Positions 47,586 to 56,066 of a DNA stretch of 64,000 nt are shown piece after piece (position 1 is the stretch's first letter; the number at the start of each line of letters is the position of its first letter). The notes under the pieces are model-generated. The model saw nothing but the letters and a program-made list of their open reading frames with translations. It had not been told where the DNA came from and made no database searches. This stretch comes from an uncultured bacterium. Lineage in GTDB: Bacteria > Cyanobacteriota > Vampirovibrionia > Gastranaerophilales > Gastranaerophilaceae. The translations under genes and the position numbers were made by a program. Location of the stretch: assembly GCA_902794035.1 (NCBI GenBank), contig CADBFN010000003.1, positions 452-64,451 of the forward strand, given 5' to 3'.

Positions 47586-48353
47586 CTAAATAAAATCTTC
47601 TTTCATAATATCATATAATCTGTTTAATGCACGTTTTATTAATCTTGAAACCTGAGTTTGAGAAATATTAAGCACTTGAGAAATCTTCTTTTTGGTTTCC
47701 CCTTCTATATAAAACATAAATATAGAAACCCGTTCATCAGCGGGAAGTTTTTTTAAGGCACCCTCAATTATTTTTTTGTTCTCATAACTGTTTGAAATTT
47801 CATCTTCATCACCTGCCTGAATTCTGTCTGCAAGTGTTTCAACCCCATCAGAAGAATACACACTCTGATCAAGTGATATGATGTTTTTTAGTGTTTCTGC
47901 ATTCAATATTTCTTCAACTTTGCTTTCAGGCAGATTTAAACCTTTTGCTATTTCTTTATTTGTTGGTGGGTTATCCGAATCAAAATTATCAATATAATTT
48001 CTGACAATATTAATTTTTTCTACAGCATCTCTTGGCGGTTTTACAAGATTTGATTTATCCCTTAAATACTGCAATATTTTTCCTCTGATAAATTTTGATG
48101 CATAAGTCTTGAAACTGCCTTTTTCCTGAATTTTGTATGTCTCAATTGACTTTAATAAACCGATTGCACCAACCTGAACTAAATCCTCTCGCGAAACTGA
48201 AACAGGCACAGGATAAATCGAAGAAACAATTTTGCGGACAAGTTTAAGTGATTCCTGAACCAAATTTAAATACAATATGTGCTTTTTTTTACCGTCTGAT
48301 TCAAACTTAAACTGGCTTACTATATCTTCTAATTGCTCTATACTAGCCTGCAT
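47586..48353 (-). CDS. Alternative sigma factor, SigF/SigB/WhiG-like group 3
   Basis: A 255-residue factor with region 2 (LVQESLKLVRKIVSSIYPV, REDLVQVGAIGLLKSIETY, FKTYASKFIRGKILQYLRD), region 3 (NNKEIAKGLNLPESKVEEIL-like PPTNKEIAKGLNLPESKVEE) and region 4 (ALKKLPADERVSIFMFYIEG, ETKKKISQVLNISQTQVSRL). This order fits the SigF/SigB group. In Vampirovibrionia such factors could drive motility or stress genes. No anti-sigma partner is adjacent. It is 10 bases upstream of the prepilin peptidase, probably in one operon. Confidence 0.9.
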   Translation of the reverse strand: MQASIEQLEDIVSQFKFESDGKKKHILYLNLVQESLKLVRKIVSSIYPVPVSVSREDLVQVGAIGLLKSIETYKIQEKGSFKTYASKFIRGKILQYLRDKSNLVKPPRDAVEKINIVRNYIDNFDSDNPPTNKEIAKGLNLPESKVEEILNAETLKNIISLDQSVYSSDGVETLADRIQAGDEDEISNSYENKKIIEGALKKLPADERVSIFMFYIEGETKKKISQVLNISQTQVSRLIKRALNRLYDIMKEDFI

Positions 48354-48465
48354 TCCAAGTAAAACTCCCTTTATTAATTATAATATCATAAATATTTATT
48401 AAATTCTCATTTGTTATAAATTGTTTATGTTATTATATTAATATAGTTAAAGGTTAGGAGACAGT

Positions 48466-48747
48466 ATGATTACGGTAAAAGATGTAGAACACGTTGCAAA
48501 GCTTGCAAGACTTGAATTAACAGAAGATGAAAAAGTTTTATATACAAAACAACTTGGTGATGTTTTAAAATATGTTGATCAAATGAATGAAGTTGATACA
48601 ACAAATGTAAAACCCATGACACAGGTTGTAGATTTTTGTAATGTTATGAGAGAAGACATTCCTAATCAGGAAATATCGAAAGAAGCATTAATGTCAAATG
48701 CTCCTGATGAAGAAAACGGTTTCTTTAAGGTTCCAAAAATTAACTAA
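48466..48747 (+). CDS. gatC: Aspartyl/glutamyl-tRNA amidotransferase subunit C
   Basis: A 93-residue subunit that stabilises the GatA/GatB complex converting Glu-tRNA(Gln) to Gln-tRNA(Gln). VEHVAKLARLELTEDEKVLY, LGDVLKYVDQMNEVDTTNVK and the closing EENGFFKVPKIN are all typical. gatA and gatB are not in this window. It lies 42 bases before pyrG. Confidence 0.95.
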   Translation: MITVKDVEHVAKLARLELTEDEKVLYTKQLGDVLKYVDQMNEVDTTNVKPMTQVVDFCNVMREDIPNQEISKEALMSNAPDEENGFFKVPKIN

Positions 48748-48789
48748 TTTTATATAGACTAGGGGATAATTTTATTACGGGGTATTAAT

Positions 48790-50400
48790 ATGACAAAATA
48801 TATATTTGTAACTGGCGGTGTTGTCAGTTCTTTGGGTAAAGGTATTGTTGCAGCATCTTTGGGAAGATTATTAAGATCAAGAGGGTATAGTGTAATCAAT
48901 CAAAAATTTGACCCTTATATAAACGTTGATCCGGGTACAATGAGTCCTTTTCAGCATGGAGAGGTCTTTGTTACTGATGACGGTGCTGAAACAGATTTGG
49001 ATTTAGGGCATTATGAAAGATTCACTGATACAAATCTGGGAAAATATAACAATGTTACTTCTGGCAGTGTATATCAAAAAGTAATTGAAAAAGAACGCAA
49101 AGGTGATTATTTAGGCGCAACTGTTCAGGTAATTCCGCACATTACAAATGAAATTAAGTCAAGAATTGTTGGTGCTACAAAGCAATTCAATCCGGATTTT
49201 CATATAATTGAAATCGGCGGAACAATCGGTGATATTGAATCTTTGCCATTTGTTGAAGCTATAAGACAATATAAGGCTGAAATGGGTTATGGAAATGCAA
49301 TTTCAATTCATTGTACTTTGTTACCTTATCTTCCGACTTCAGGGGAATTAAAGACTAAACCATCTCAGCACAGTGTAAATGTATTAAGAAGTTACGGTAT
49401 TCAGCCTGAAATTTTGGTTTGCAGAACTCAAAAGCCTATACCTAAAACTGAACGTGAAAAATTGGCTTTATTCTGTTCATTGTCTAAAGATGCAGTTATT
49501 GAATGCAGAGATATGAAGACCATTTATGAAGTACCATTGGCACTTGAAGAACAGGGGCTTTGCTCTGTTGCTTTAAAAATGCTCGGAGTTAAAGATAAAA
49601 AGCCTGATTTAAAATCCTGGGAAAAACTTGTTGAAAAGATTAAAAATCCGCAAAAGTCTTTAAAAGTAGGCATTGCAGGTAAATATACGAAACTTTCAGA
49701 TGCGTATATTTCTGTTGTTGAGTCTTTAAAGCACGCAGGATATGCTGATAGTGCCTCTGTAGAAATTAAATGGATAAATTCTGAAGACTGTGTTGATTAT
49801 GAATGCTGCAAAAAAGCATTATCCGATATTGATGCGGTTGTAGTTCCTGGAGGTTTTGGCGTAAGAGGTATTGAGGGCAAACTTAATGTAATTCGATATG
49901 CCAGAGAAAACAATTTGCCGTTTTTAGGGTTGTGCTTGGGCTTGCAATGCACAGTTATTGAGTATGCAAGAAATGTTCTTAAACTTGAAGATGCAAATTC
50001 AAAAGAGTTTGATGATAATCCTGCAAACCCTGTAATAGATATGATGCTTGACCAAAAGCATGTAAAAGGTTACGGCGGCACAATGCGTTTAGGAGCTTAT
50101 GATTGTCATCTTAAAAAAGGCACTGTTGCGCATAAGGCTTATGGTAAAGATGTTATTTCAGAACGTCACAGACACAGATATGAAGTCAATTATGAGTATA
50201 TTGACAGATTATCAAAAGCAGGATTGGTATTTTCCGGAATGTCACCTGATGGCATGCTGGCAGAAATTGTTGAGTTGCCAAAACTTGACTGGTTCGTTGC
50301 CTGCCAATTCCATCCTGAATTCAAATCAAGACCTGACAGACCGCATCCGTTGTTTAAAGGTCTTGTAGATGCGGCATTAAAACAAAGGAGCAAAAAATAA
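48790..50400 (+). CDS. pyrG: CTP synthase
   Basis: Amidates UTP to CTP with glutamine. The 536-residue protein has the N-terminal synthase domain (FVTGGVVSSLGKGIVAASLG, INQKFDPYINVDPGTMSPFQ, GEVFVTDDGAETDLDLGHYE) and a C-terminal class I glutaminase domain (GGFGVRGIEGK, PFLGLCLGLQCTVIEYAR with the nucleophile Cys, HRYEVN, QFHPEFKSRP with the triad His and Glu). The stop overlaps the next start (TAATG), so it is coupled to the small gene downstream. Confidence 0.98.
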   Translation: MTKYIFVTGGVVSSLGKGIVAASLGRLLRSRGYSVINQKFDPYINVDPGTMSPFQHGEVFVTDDGAETDLDLGHYERFTDTNLGKYNNVTSGSVYQKVIEKERKGDYLGATVQVIPHITNEIKSRIVGATKQFNPDFHIIEIGGTIGDIESLPFVEAIRQYKAEMGYGNAISIHCTLLPYLPTSGELKTKPSQHSVNVLRSYGIQPEILVCRTQKPIPKTEREKLALFCSLSKDAVIECRDMKTIYEVPLALEEQGLCSVALKMLGVKDKKPDLKSWEKLVEKIKNPQKSLKVGIAGKYTKLSDAYISVVESLKHAGYADSASVEIKWINSEDCVDYECCKKALSDIDAVVVPGGFGVRGIEGKLNVIRYARENNLPFLGLCLGLQCTVIEYARNVLKLEDANSKEFDDNPANPVIDMMLDQKHVKGYGGTMRLGAYDCHLKKGTVAHKAYGKDVISERHRHRYEVNYEYIDRLSKAGLVFSGMSPDGMLAEIVELPKLDWFVACQFHPEFKSRPDRPHPLFKGLVDAALKQRSKK

Positions 50401-50768
50401 TGAAAGTCAGTCCTATAAGCAATACATATTTTCAAGGATTATATAAAATTGACAGAAAGTATGTCGGGGATAATACCGAAAATTTTATTTTATCAAATGA
50501 TGATATTATCGCGACTCAAAAACAATGGGAAGATGATATTTTTGTTCTTACTCCTGCAAGTAAGGATAATGAATTTGAAGAAAGTGTGAAAAATGACAAT
50601 GGTAAATATTGGAAATCAAAGCCACTTGAGCGGCTTATGATGTATTCTAATCTACTAAAGGAAATATACAGGACAAATTATGTAAGTAATGATTATCGTG
50701 AGAATTGGGTTGATTATACCGATAAATTTGTCCCAAAAACTGATAATTTTGATGATATTCCATTTTAA
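50400..50768 (+). CDS. Unknown protein coupled to pyrG
   Basis: A 122-residue soluble acidic protein starting MKVSPISNTYFQGLYKIDRK. It overlaps pyrG by one base in a TAATG junction, strong evidence that it is expressed. The N-terminal ten residues resemble those of the proteins at 1036 and 44095. The rest is Asn/Asp/Lys/Tyr-rich (YWKSKPLERLMMYSNLLKEI) with no known motif. Confidence 0.75.
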   Translation: MKVSPISNTYFQGLYKIDRKYVGDNTENFILSNDDIIATQKQWEDDIFVLTPASKDNEFEESVKNDNGKYWKSKPLERLMMYSNLLKEIYRTNYVSNDYRENWVDYTDKFVPKTDNFDDIPF

Positions 50769-50797
50769 TTAAATTTGAATTTTAAGGAGTAAAATAA

Positions 50798-51064
50798 TTG
50801 ATTATTTCTGACCAAAATATTAAAAAGCCGTTAGGTTATATAGTAAGAAATCGCAAAGGTTATCAAAGTGACCTAAAAAAGTATGATATCTATATAAAAA
50901 GTTTTAAAACCGTCGGATTTATTAATACAGGTCATACTTTAAAAGCGGATACATACAGCATAACAGACCTTGCTGACAATTATTATAAAGACTTGTTCGG
51001 TAGAACTTCTTATTATAAACAAAGAATATTGGGATTTTTGGATAAGTTGTTGAAAAAGATATAA
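50798..51064 (+). CDS. Small basic protein with TTG start
   Basis: An 88-residue protein starting at TTG 50798, seven bases after a clear AAGGAGT; no ATG is available in phase near it. It is basic, with KPLGYIVRNRKGYQSDLKKY at the front and a cationic amphipathic tail (YKQRILGFLDKLLKKI). Family unknown. It lies between the pyrG-linked gene and the transporter and is probably cotranscribed. Confidence 0.6.
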   Translation: MIISDQNIKKPLGYIVRNRKGYQSDLKKYDIYIKSFKTVGFINTGHTLKADTYSITDLADNYYKDLFGRTSYYKQRILGFLDKLLKKI

Positions 51065-51083
51065 ACAGGAGTTAATTAACATA

Positions 51084-52442
51084 ATGAGTGAAAATACGGA
51101 ACTAAAAAGATTTACGACAATCAATTTTTTAAATTTGGCACTTGGCTTTTTAGGGTTGCAATTTGCATGGCAGATGAGAATTGCACTTGCAGAGCCCGTA
51201 ACATCAAGTTTGGGGGCTTCACCATTTTTATACAGTCTGATTTGGCTTGCAGGTCCGTTTTCAGGTATGGTTGTTCAACCGATTGTCGGTGTTTTGAGTG
51301 ATAATACAAAATCAAAATTCGGCAGACGCAGACCATATTTATTGGGAGGTGCAATAATTACCGCTCTTGCACTTTGGGCATTCCCTCATTCGGCAGGAAT
51401 TTCTGATATGATTAGTAATTTATTTCATATAAATATGCCTGCTTGGGGCGGTTTGCTTATTGCTGCAATTCTTATTTGGGTAATTGATGCTTGTATTAAT
51501 ATTGCTCAAGGTCCTTATCGTTCTCTAATTCCTGATGTTGTACCTAAAGAGCAGCATGCAAATGCTAATTCATATATAAGTTTGGCGATTGGCTTAGGTT
51601 CAGTTATAGCAATGATTGTTGCTCCTTTACTGAAATTTATTTTTAACTATCAGATGCCGATTGAAGCACAATTTTTGATGGCAGGTATTGCATTTACTCT
51701 TGCTATGATTTGGACTTGTTTAACTATAAAAGAAAAATCTACTTTAGGTAAAAAGGAGATTCTGAATCAAGTTCAGAATGACAATCAGGGCAGTTTTTTG
51801 CAGAATTTGAAAGAATTCTTCTTATTGTCACCGGAGGTTAAAAAGATTTGTTTTATGCAATTTTTTACATGGATAGGTATGATGTGTTTATTAATTTATA
51901 TAACACCATTTGCTATTCATACAGTTTATAATATACCTGATTTTGCAGGAGCTGTTGTAGATAAAGCATTAGAACAAACTGCTCAAAACTATGCGCTTAT
52001 CTGTCTTGCAGTATTCAATTTGGTTTGCTTTTTAATTGCAATTCCACTTGCAAATTTAGCTAATAAATTCGGGAATAAGAAAGTACACATTATCTCTATG
52101 CTGTCAATGGTGTTTGCATATCTGGGACTAGCGTTATTCAGACATAATCCTGTTGCAGTACTGTTTTTTATGGGGTTGTCTGGTATAGGTTGGGCAAGTG
52201 TTTGCGCGCTTCCGTTTGCAATGTTATCACGCTATATTAAGCCGGGCACAGAAGGTTCTGTTATGGGTATATTTAATATATTTATTGCAGGTCCGCAGGT
52301 GTTTGTATGTACTTTGGTAGGGTGGTTAATTAATATATCTGTTATGAATGGTGGGCAAAATCACCACTATGAATTAACATTCTACATTGGTGCAGGCTGT
52401 TTGTTGCTTGCATCTCTTGTAACATCAAAAATAAAAGAATAA
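51084..52442 (+). CDS. GPH/SLC45-like sugar-cation symporter (MFS)
   Basis: A 452-residue polytopic protein with 12 hydrophobic segments. NLALGFLGLQFAWQMRIALA, LAGPFSGMVVQPIVGVLSDN and KSKFGRRRPYLLGGA match the sucrose-type MFS (SLC45) loop 2-3 signature, and DACINIAQGPYRSLIPDVVP is the helix 4-5 motif. Import of a di- or oligosaccharide is likely. Oddly, the central loop contains KKEILNQVQNDNQGS, which is encoded by a palindromic interspersed-repeat-like sequence at 51755-51787. Confidence 0.9.
   Translation: MSENTELKRFTTINFLNLALGFLGLQFAWQMRIALAEPVTSSLGASPFLYSLIWLAGPFSGMVVQPIVGVLSDNTKSKFGRRRPYLLGGAIITALALWAFPHSAGISDMISNLFHINMPAWGGLLIAAILIWVIDACINIAQGPYRSLIPDVVPKEQHANANSYISLAIGLGSVIAMIVAPLLKFIFNYQMPIEAQFLMAGIAFTLAMIWTCLTIKEKSTLGKKEILNQVQNDNQGSFLQNLKEFFLLSPEVKKICFMQFFTWIGMMCLLIYITPFAIHTVYNIPDFAGAVVDKALEQTAQNYALICLAVFNLVCFLIAIPLANLANKFGNKKVHIISMLSMVFAYLGLALFRHNPVAVLFFMGLSGIGWASVCALPFAMLSRYIKPGTEGSVMGIFNIFIAGPQVFVCTLVGWLINISVMNGGQNHHYELTFYIGAGCLLLASLVTSKIKE
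51755..51787 (+). repeat. In-frame palindromic repeat inside the transporter gene
   Basis: ATTCTGAA (51759-51766) and TTCAGAAT (51772-51779) form a perfect 8-bp stem around TCAAG, followed by GACAATCA. Read in the gene's frame it adds EILNQVQNDNQ to the cytoplasmic loop between helices 6 and 7. The word resembles interspersed repeats of the GATTCTGAA...TTCAGAATGAC type. Confidence 0.75.
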
Positions 52443-52459
52443 TAGTTAAACAGATTTAA

Positions 52460-53401
52460 TTATTCTTCAACAATCTGTGCACCATTAGGTTCAACATTTA
52501 ATGTTTTTATATCACATTTAATATTTAAACCAGACCAAATTTCTTTAACCTTTGAGTGGATTTTTTCGATATTATCTTTTTCTGATATAACCAAAATAGA
52601 AGAACCTGCACCGCTGATAACACAACCTAATACATCATCATCGTGCTTAAAACTTTCCATAATTTCATCTAAACCCTGAATTAGTTTTATTCTGTATGGT
52701 TGATGTAATTTGTCTTTTAGCGCAAGCTTCATTAATTCTTTATCTTTTTCATGAACAGCCTGAATAAACATACCTAATCTCTGAGCATTAAATACGGCAT
52801 CAGAAAGAGGTACTTCTTTTGGCAGAACAGAACGAGCAATATTGGTTGATAATTCAAAATCAGGAATACAAACGGTAATTGCCCAATTTTCTGGCCACTG
52901 AAGTTTTCTGTAAACAACGGATCCGTCTTCTTCCTGAGAAGATATAACAAGTCCGCCAACAAAAGCAGGTGTAATATTATCAGGATGACCTTCAAGTTCA
53001 CAGGCAATTGATAGTAATGCCAAATCATCAGCAGGACGTCCAAGTAACTCATTAGCCGCAACAAGTGCGCCTACAATAACAGATGCACTGCTTCCTAAAC
53101 CTCTTGCAACAGGAATTCCTGACTTTATGGTAATCTTTAACTCACTTGGTGATTGACCTATTGAATTATATAAAAGCTCAACTGCCTTATAAACCAAACT
53201 GTTTTCATCAAGCGGAATATGTTCCAAGGCAAACTCATCCAGTAAAATCCCATCAGATATTACATTGATGTCAACGCCTGTACCGGGTAATACGGTTTCT
53301 TCAATTGTAATTGTATTGTACATTGGTAAAGCCATACCCAAACAATCAAATCCGGGACCGATATTTGCTGTTGTGGCAGGAACTTTCACACTCACTTTCA
53401 T
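52460..53401 (-). CDS. thrB: Homoserine kinase
   Basis: GHMP-family kinase of threonine synthesis. The 313-residue chain has the N-terminal VKVPATTANIGPGFDCLGMA, the GHMP motif GIPVARGLGSSASVIVGALV with its Gly/Ser-rich P-loop, HPDNITPAFVGGLVIS and the C-terminal GCVISGAGSSILVI. Its start is preceded by AGAAGGAATT. It is convergent with the transporter gene. thrA and thrC are not nearby. Confidence 0.95.
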   Translation of the reverse strand: MKVSVKVPATTANIGPGFDCLGMALPMYNTITIEETVLPGTGVDINVISDGILLDEFALEHIPLDENSLVYKAVELLYNSIGQSPSELKITIKSGIPVARGLGSSASVIVGALVAANELLGRPADDLALLSIACELEGHPDNITPAFVGGLVISSQEEDGSVVYRKLQWPENWAITVCIPDFELSTNIARSVLPKEVPLSDAVFNAQRLGMFIQAVHEKDKELMKLALKDKLHQPYRIKLIQGLDEIMESFKHDDDVLGCVISGAGSSILVISEKDNIEKIHSKVKEIWSGLNIKCDIKTLNVEPNGAQIVEE

Positions 53402-53521
53402 AAAATAATTCCTTCTAATGTGATAATTATATCAAAAATATAATAAATTGCCTAATATACACTTATTTTTACAAAAATACATAATTTGAATTTATTGTAA
53501 ATGTAGGCTAAAATTCTATTT

Positions 53522-54790
53522 ATGAGCGAATTTCAAGCATATTTTACCAATGACGGATCAGTAGGATTATATAGCAAGGATTATGATGATATCTATCATA
53601 GCGCCTCCGGGGCTCTTACAGAAGCATATGAGAAGTTTGTCTGTCCTGTAAACTGGGATAATCTTTTAAAATATGATGACATAAAAGTATTGGATATATG
53701 TTATGGAATTGGATACAATACTAAAAGTTTTTTAAATTATATTTTTGAAAATAAAAAAAAATTATTAAAAATAAAAAATGAAATAAAAAAAATTTTTTTC
53801 ATAGACGAGAATATCGATACGATACATACTGATAATAATTATAGCTTAAATAATCGAAACAATATCGATAAGATATATACCAATAATATTTTTAATAATA
53901 TTTCTGTAACAGCACTTGATAATGATGAAATTTTAACCGGATTATCTCCTTTTATTAAAACTGGTGTAAAAAATTTCAAAAAAAATCATGAGTTAATAGA
54001 TAAACTTAAACTAAACAAATATTTTTCAGATAAACCAGTTATTAATTATAAAATTAATAATTCAATAAATTATGAAATATTATCACAATTACTCGAAAAA
54101 AATCCCCAAATATTGAATAATGATGATTTATTAAAAGTTTTATCTGATAAATCAAATTCGTCTTATTTTATAGCCCATTTAAAGAATTTATTCTTGTCTA
54201 TGCATAAAAATACCTTTAAGAATATAAATCTCTTGAATTTACATAATATATATTATAGGTATCTAACTAATTGTTATAAAAGAGAACTAAAAGGCGCTTA
54301 TATCGAGAATATTGATTTTAACGTAAAAATTAATGATGCAAGACTATCGGTTAAAGAGGATAAAAATATATACAATTTAATTTTTTTAGATGCATTTACC
54401 CATTCAAAGTGTCCTTGCCTGTGGAGTTATGATTTTTTTAAAGAGCTTTATAATCATCTTTCTGAAGATGGAATGCTTTTAACATATTCATCTGCTGCAC
54501 AGATAAGAAGCGCAATGATTGCTGCAGGCTTTGCTGTTGGAAAAATTTTCAACACTCGTTTAAATAAATTTCAGGGAACAGTTGCAGTTAAAAATATCGA
54601 CTTAATAAAACACCCTCTGTCAGAGAGCGATTTAGGCCTGTTAAAAACTAAAGCGGGTATATTTTATCGTGATAGAAATTTATCAAGCCAAAATGAGGCT
54701 ATTATAATGGCTCATAAAACTGAAGTTGAAAACAGTAACCTTATGTCAAGTTCAATGTATCTCAAAACAAGGAGGAAAAATGTATTATGA
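53522..54790 (+). CDS. MnmC-like tRNA methyltransferase domain protein
   Basis: A 422-residue protein with the MnmC methyltransferase domain (DUF752) that methylates nm5-type U34 side chains in tRNA. Motif I is KVLDICYGIGYNTKSFLNY near residues 55-73. The catalytic half is intact: YNLIFLDAFTHSKCPCLWSY, LSEDGMLLTYSSAAQIRSAM and AAGFAVGKIF. Between the two halves lies an insert that contains two 17-codon in-frame direct-repeat copies (see 53810-53887) and Asn/Ile/Lys-rich low-complexity sequence. The gene overlaps the next one by 11 bases. Confidence 0.82.
   Translation: MSEFQAYFTNDGSVGLYSKDYDDIYHSASGALTEAYEKFVCPVNWDNLLKYDDIKVLDICYGIGYNTKSFLNYIFENKKKLLKIKNEIKKIFFIDENIDTIHTDNNYSLNNRNNIDKIYTNNIFNNISVTALDNDEILTGLSPFIKTGVKNFKKNHELIDKLKLNKYFSDKPVINYKINNSINYEILSQLLEKNPQILNNDDLLKVLSDKSNSSYFIAHLKNLFLSMHKNTFKNINLLNLHNIYYRYLTNCYKRELKGAYIENIDFNVKINDARLSVKEDKNIYNLIFLDAFTHSKCPCLWSYDFFKELYNHLSEDGMLLTYSSAAQIRSAMIAAGFAVGKIFNTRLNKFQGTVAVKNIDLIKHPLSESDLGLLKTKAGIFYRDRNLSSQNEAIIMAHKTEVENSNLMSSSMYLKTRRKNVL
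53810..53887 (+). repeat. In-frame direct repeats inside the MnmC-like gene
   Basis: Two 27-base copies start at 53810 and 53861, 51 bases (17 codons) apart; about 23 of 27 positions match. They begin AATATCGATA and encode NIDTIHTDN and NIDKIYTNN. A related sequence with the IHTDN codons occurs at 55154-55180 in the following gene. Confidence 0.75.
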
Positions 54791-56066
54791 TGTTATAATA
54801 ATTGGCGGTGGTACTGCCGGTTGCTCCTGTGCGTATAATTGTGCAAAATTAGGACTTAAAACTCTTTTAGTTGAAAAAGAAAATTATCTTGGCGGCACTA
54901 TGACAGGCGGATTGGTTGTTCCTGTAATGAAATCGGGGGATAATCAAATAAATACTGATTTTTATAATGCTCTAATTGCTGAAATGAAACGTGTAAATGG
55001 CCAAGTAACATATCAAAATAATCCCGGATGGTTTGATCCAATCAAATTAAAATCCGTACTGCATAAAATGTTAATAAATAACAATGTAGATATTTTATTA
55101 AACTCGAATGTAGAAAGTGTAAAGTTGAAAATCAACAAAATATTATCGGTAAATATCAATTCGATACATACAGATAATATATCTCACGATCTTAACAACA
55201 TTTTATCGGTATATATCGATGCGAAGTACTTTGTAGATGCAACCGGAAATTTAAATTTTTCTGACAAAATTAATTGCAATTTTTTAGAAAATAAAAATGA
55301 ATTTCCTCCGATTAGTTTCAGATTTATAATGTCAGGAATTGATAATAATAAATTTGCAGATTGGATATACAACTTTGACTATGACATAGATGTTACAACT
55401 GTAGAGTATATCAATTCTGAAGCATATTTTTCCACTGCATACACCTGGGACACTGATAAACATTGGGCGTTAGCACCTTTATTTGAGGATGCAGTATCAA
55501 AAAATATATTGAAAGACACTGACAGAAACTATTTTCAGATATTCAGCATTGCAGGAAGTCCTCAATCTGTGGCTTTTAACTGTCCTCGGTTGTTAGAAAG
55601 TTACAATTTTGAGGATGAAAGCGATATTTTTATTGCGAAAAGACGTGGAGCAGAGGCTATTTCAAGAATTGCACGTTTTTGTAATATTTATTTACCGGGT
55701 TTTGAGAATGCTTATGTATCAGAAATAGCTGATATTATTGGTATAAGAGCATATCGCAGAATAAAAGGGAAATATGTTTATACAATAGAGGATTTAAGAT
55801 GTGGTAAGAAATTTGATAATCCTGTATTGATTTCTAATTATCCTGTTGATATCCATTCAAAAGATAAAAACTCGTCAGCACTTGAAATGACAGGCGAATA
55901 TCAACTGCCTATAGAGAGTTTAATGAGTGCTGATTACGATAATTTATTTGTTGCAGGCAGAGGGTTAAGTGCAGATGAAATGGCGCAGGGTGCATTGAGA
56001 GTTCAGTCAAGCTGTTTTTCTATGGGTGAGGGAGTTGCTAAGTATATTAACGAAATACTAACATGA
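54780..56066 (+). CDS. FAD-dependent oxidoreductase
   Basis: A 428-residue flavoprotein (start ATG 54780 after AAGGAGG). The N-terminal dinucleotide-binding motif IIGGGTAGCSCAYNCAKLG, the LGGTMTGGLVVP segment and the C-terminal FAD motif LFVAGRGLSADEMAQGALRV match the FAD_oxidored family (Pfam FAD-dependent oxidoreductase). Substrate unknown. Its start lies inside the end of the MnmC-like gene, so the two are coupled. In-frame repeats at 55143-55223 (encoding KILSVNINSIHTDN and NILSVYID) interrupt it. Confidence 0.85.
   Translation: MYYDVIIIGGGTAGCSCAYNCAKLGLKTLLVEKENYLGGTMTGGLVVPVMKSGDNQINTDFYNALIAEMKRVNGQVTYQNNPGWFDPIKLKSVLHKMLINNNVDILLNSNVESVKLKINKILSVNINSIHTDNISHDLNNILSVYIDAKYFVDATGNLNFSDKINCNFLENKNEFPPISFRFIMSGIDNNKFADWIYNFDYDIDVTTVEYINSEAYFSTAYTWDTDKHWALAPLFEDAVSKNILKDTDRNYFQIFSIAGSPQSVAFNCPRLLESYNFEDESDIFIAKRRGAEAISRIARFCNIYLPGFENAYVSEIADIIGIRAYRRIKGKYVYTIEDLRCGKKFDNPVLISNYPVDIHSKDKNSSALEMTGEYQLPIESLMSADYDNLFVAGRGLSADEMAQGALRVQSSCFSMGEGVAKYINEILT
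55143..55223 (+). repeat. In-frame repeats inside the FAD oxidoreductase gene
   Basis: Two near-identical 21-base words starting TTATCGGTA occur at 55143-55163 and 55203-55223, 60 bases (20 codons) apart; 18 of 21 positions match. The first is followed by an inverted partner (55160-55176) so that a 17-base imperfect hairpin forms. The words are related to the reverse complement of the repeats at 53810 and 53861. Confidence 0.7.
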
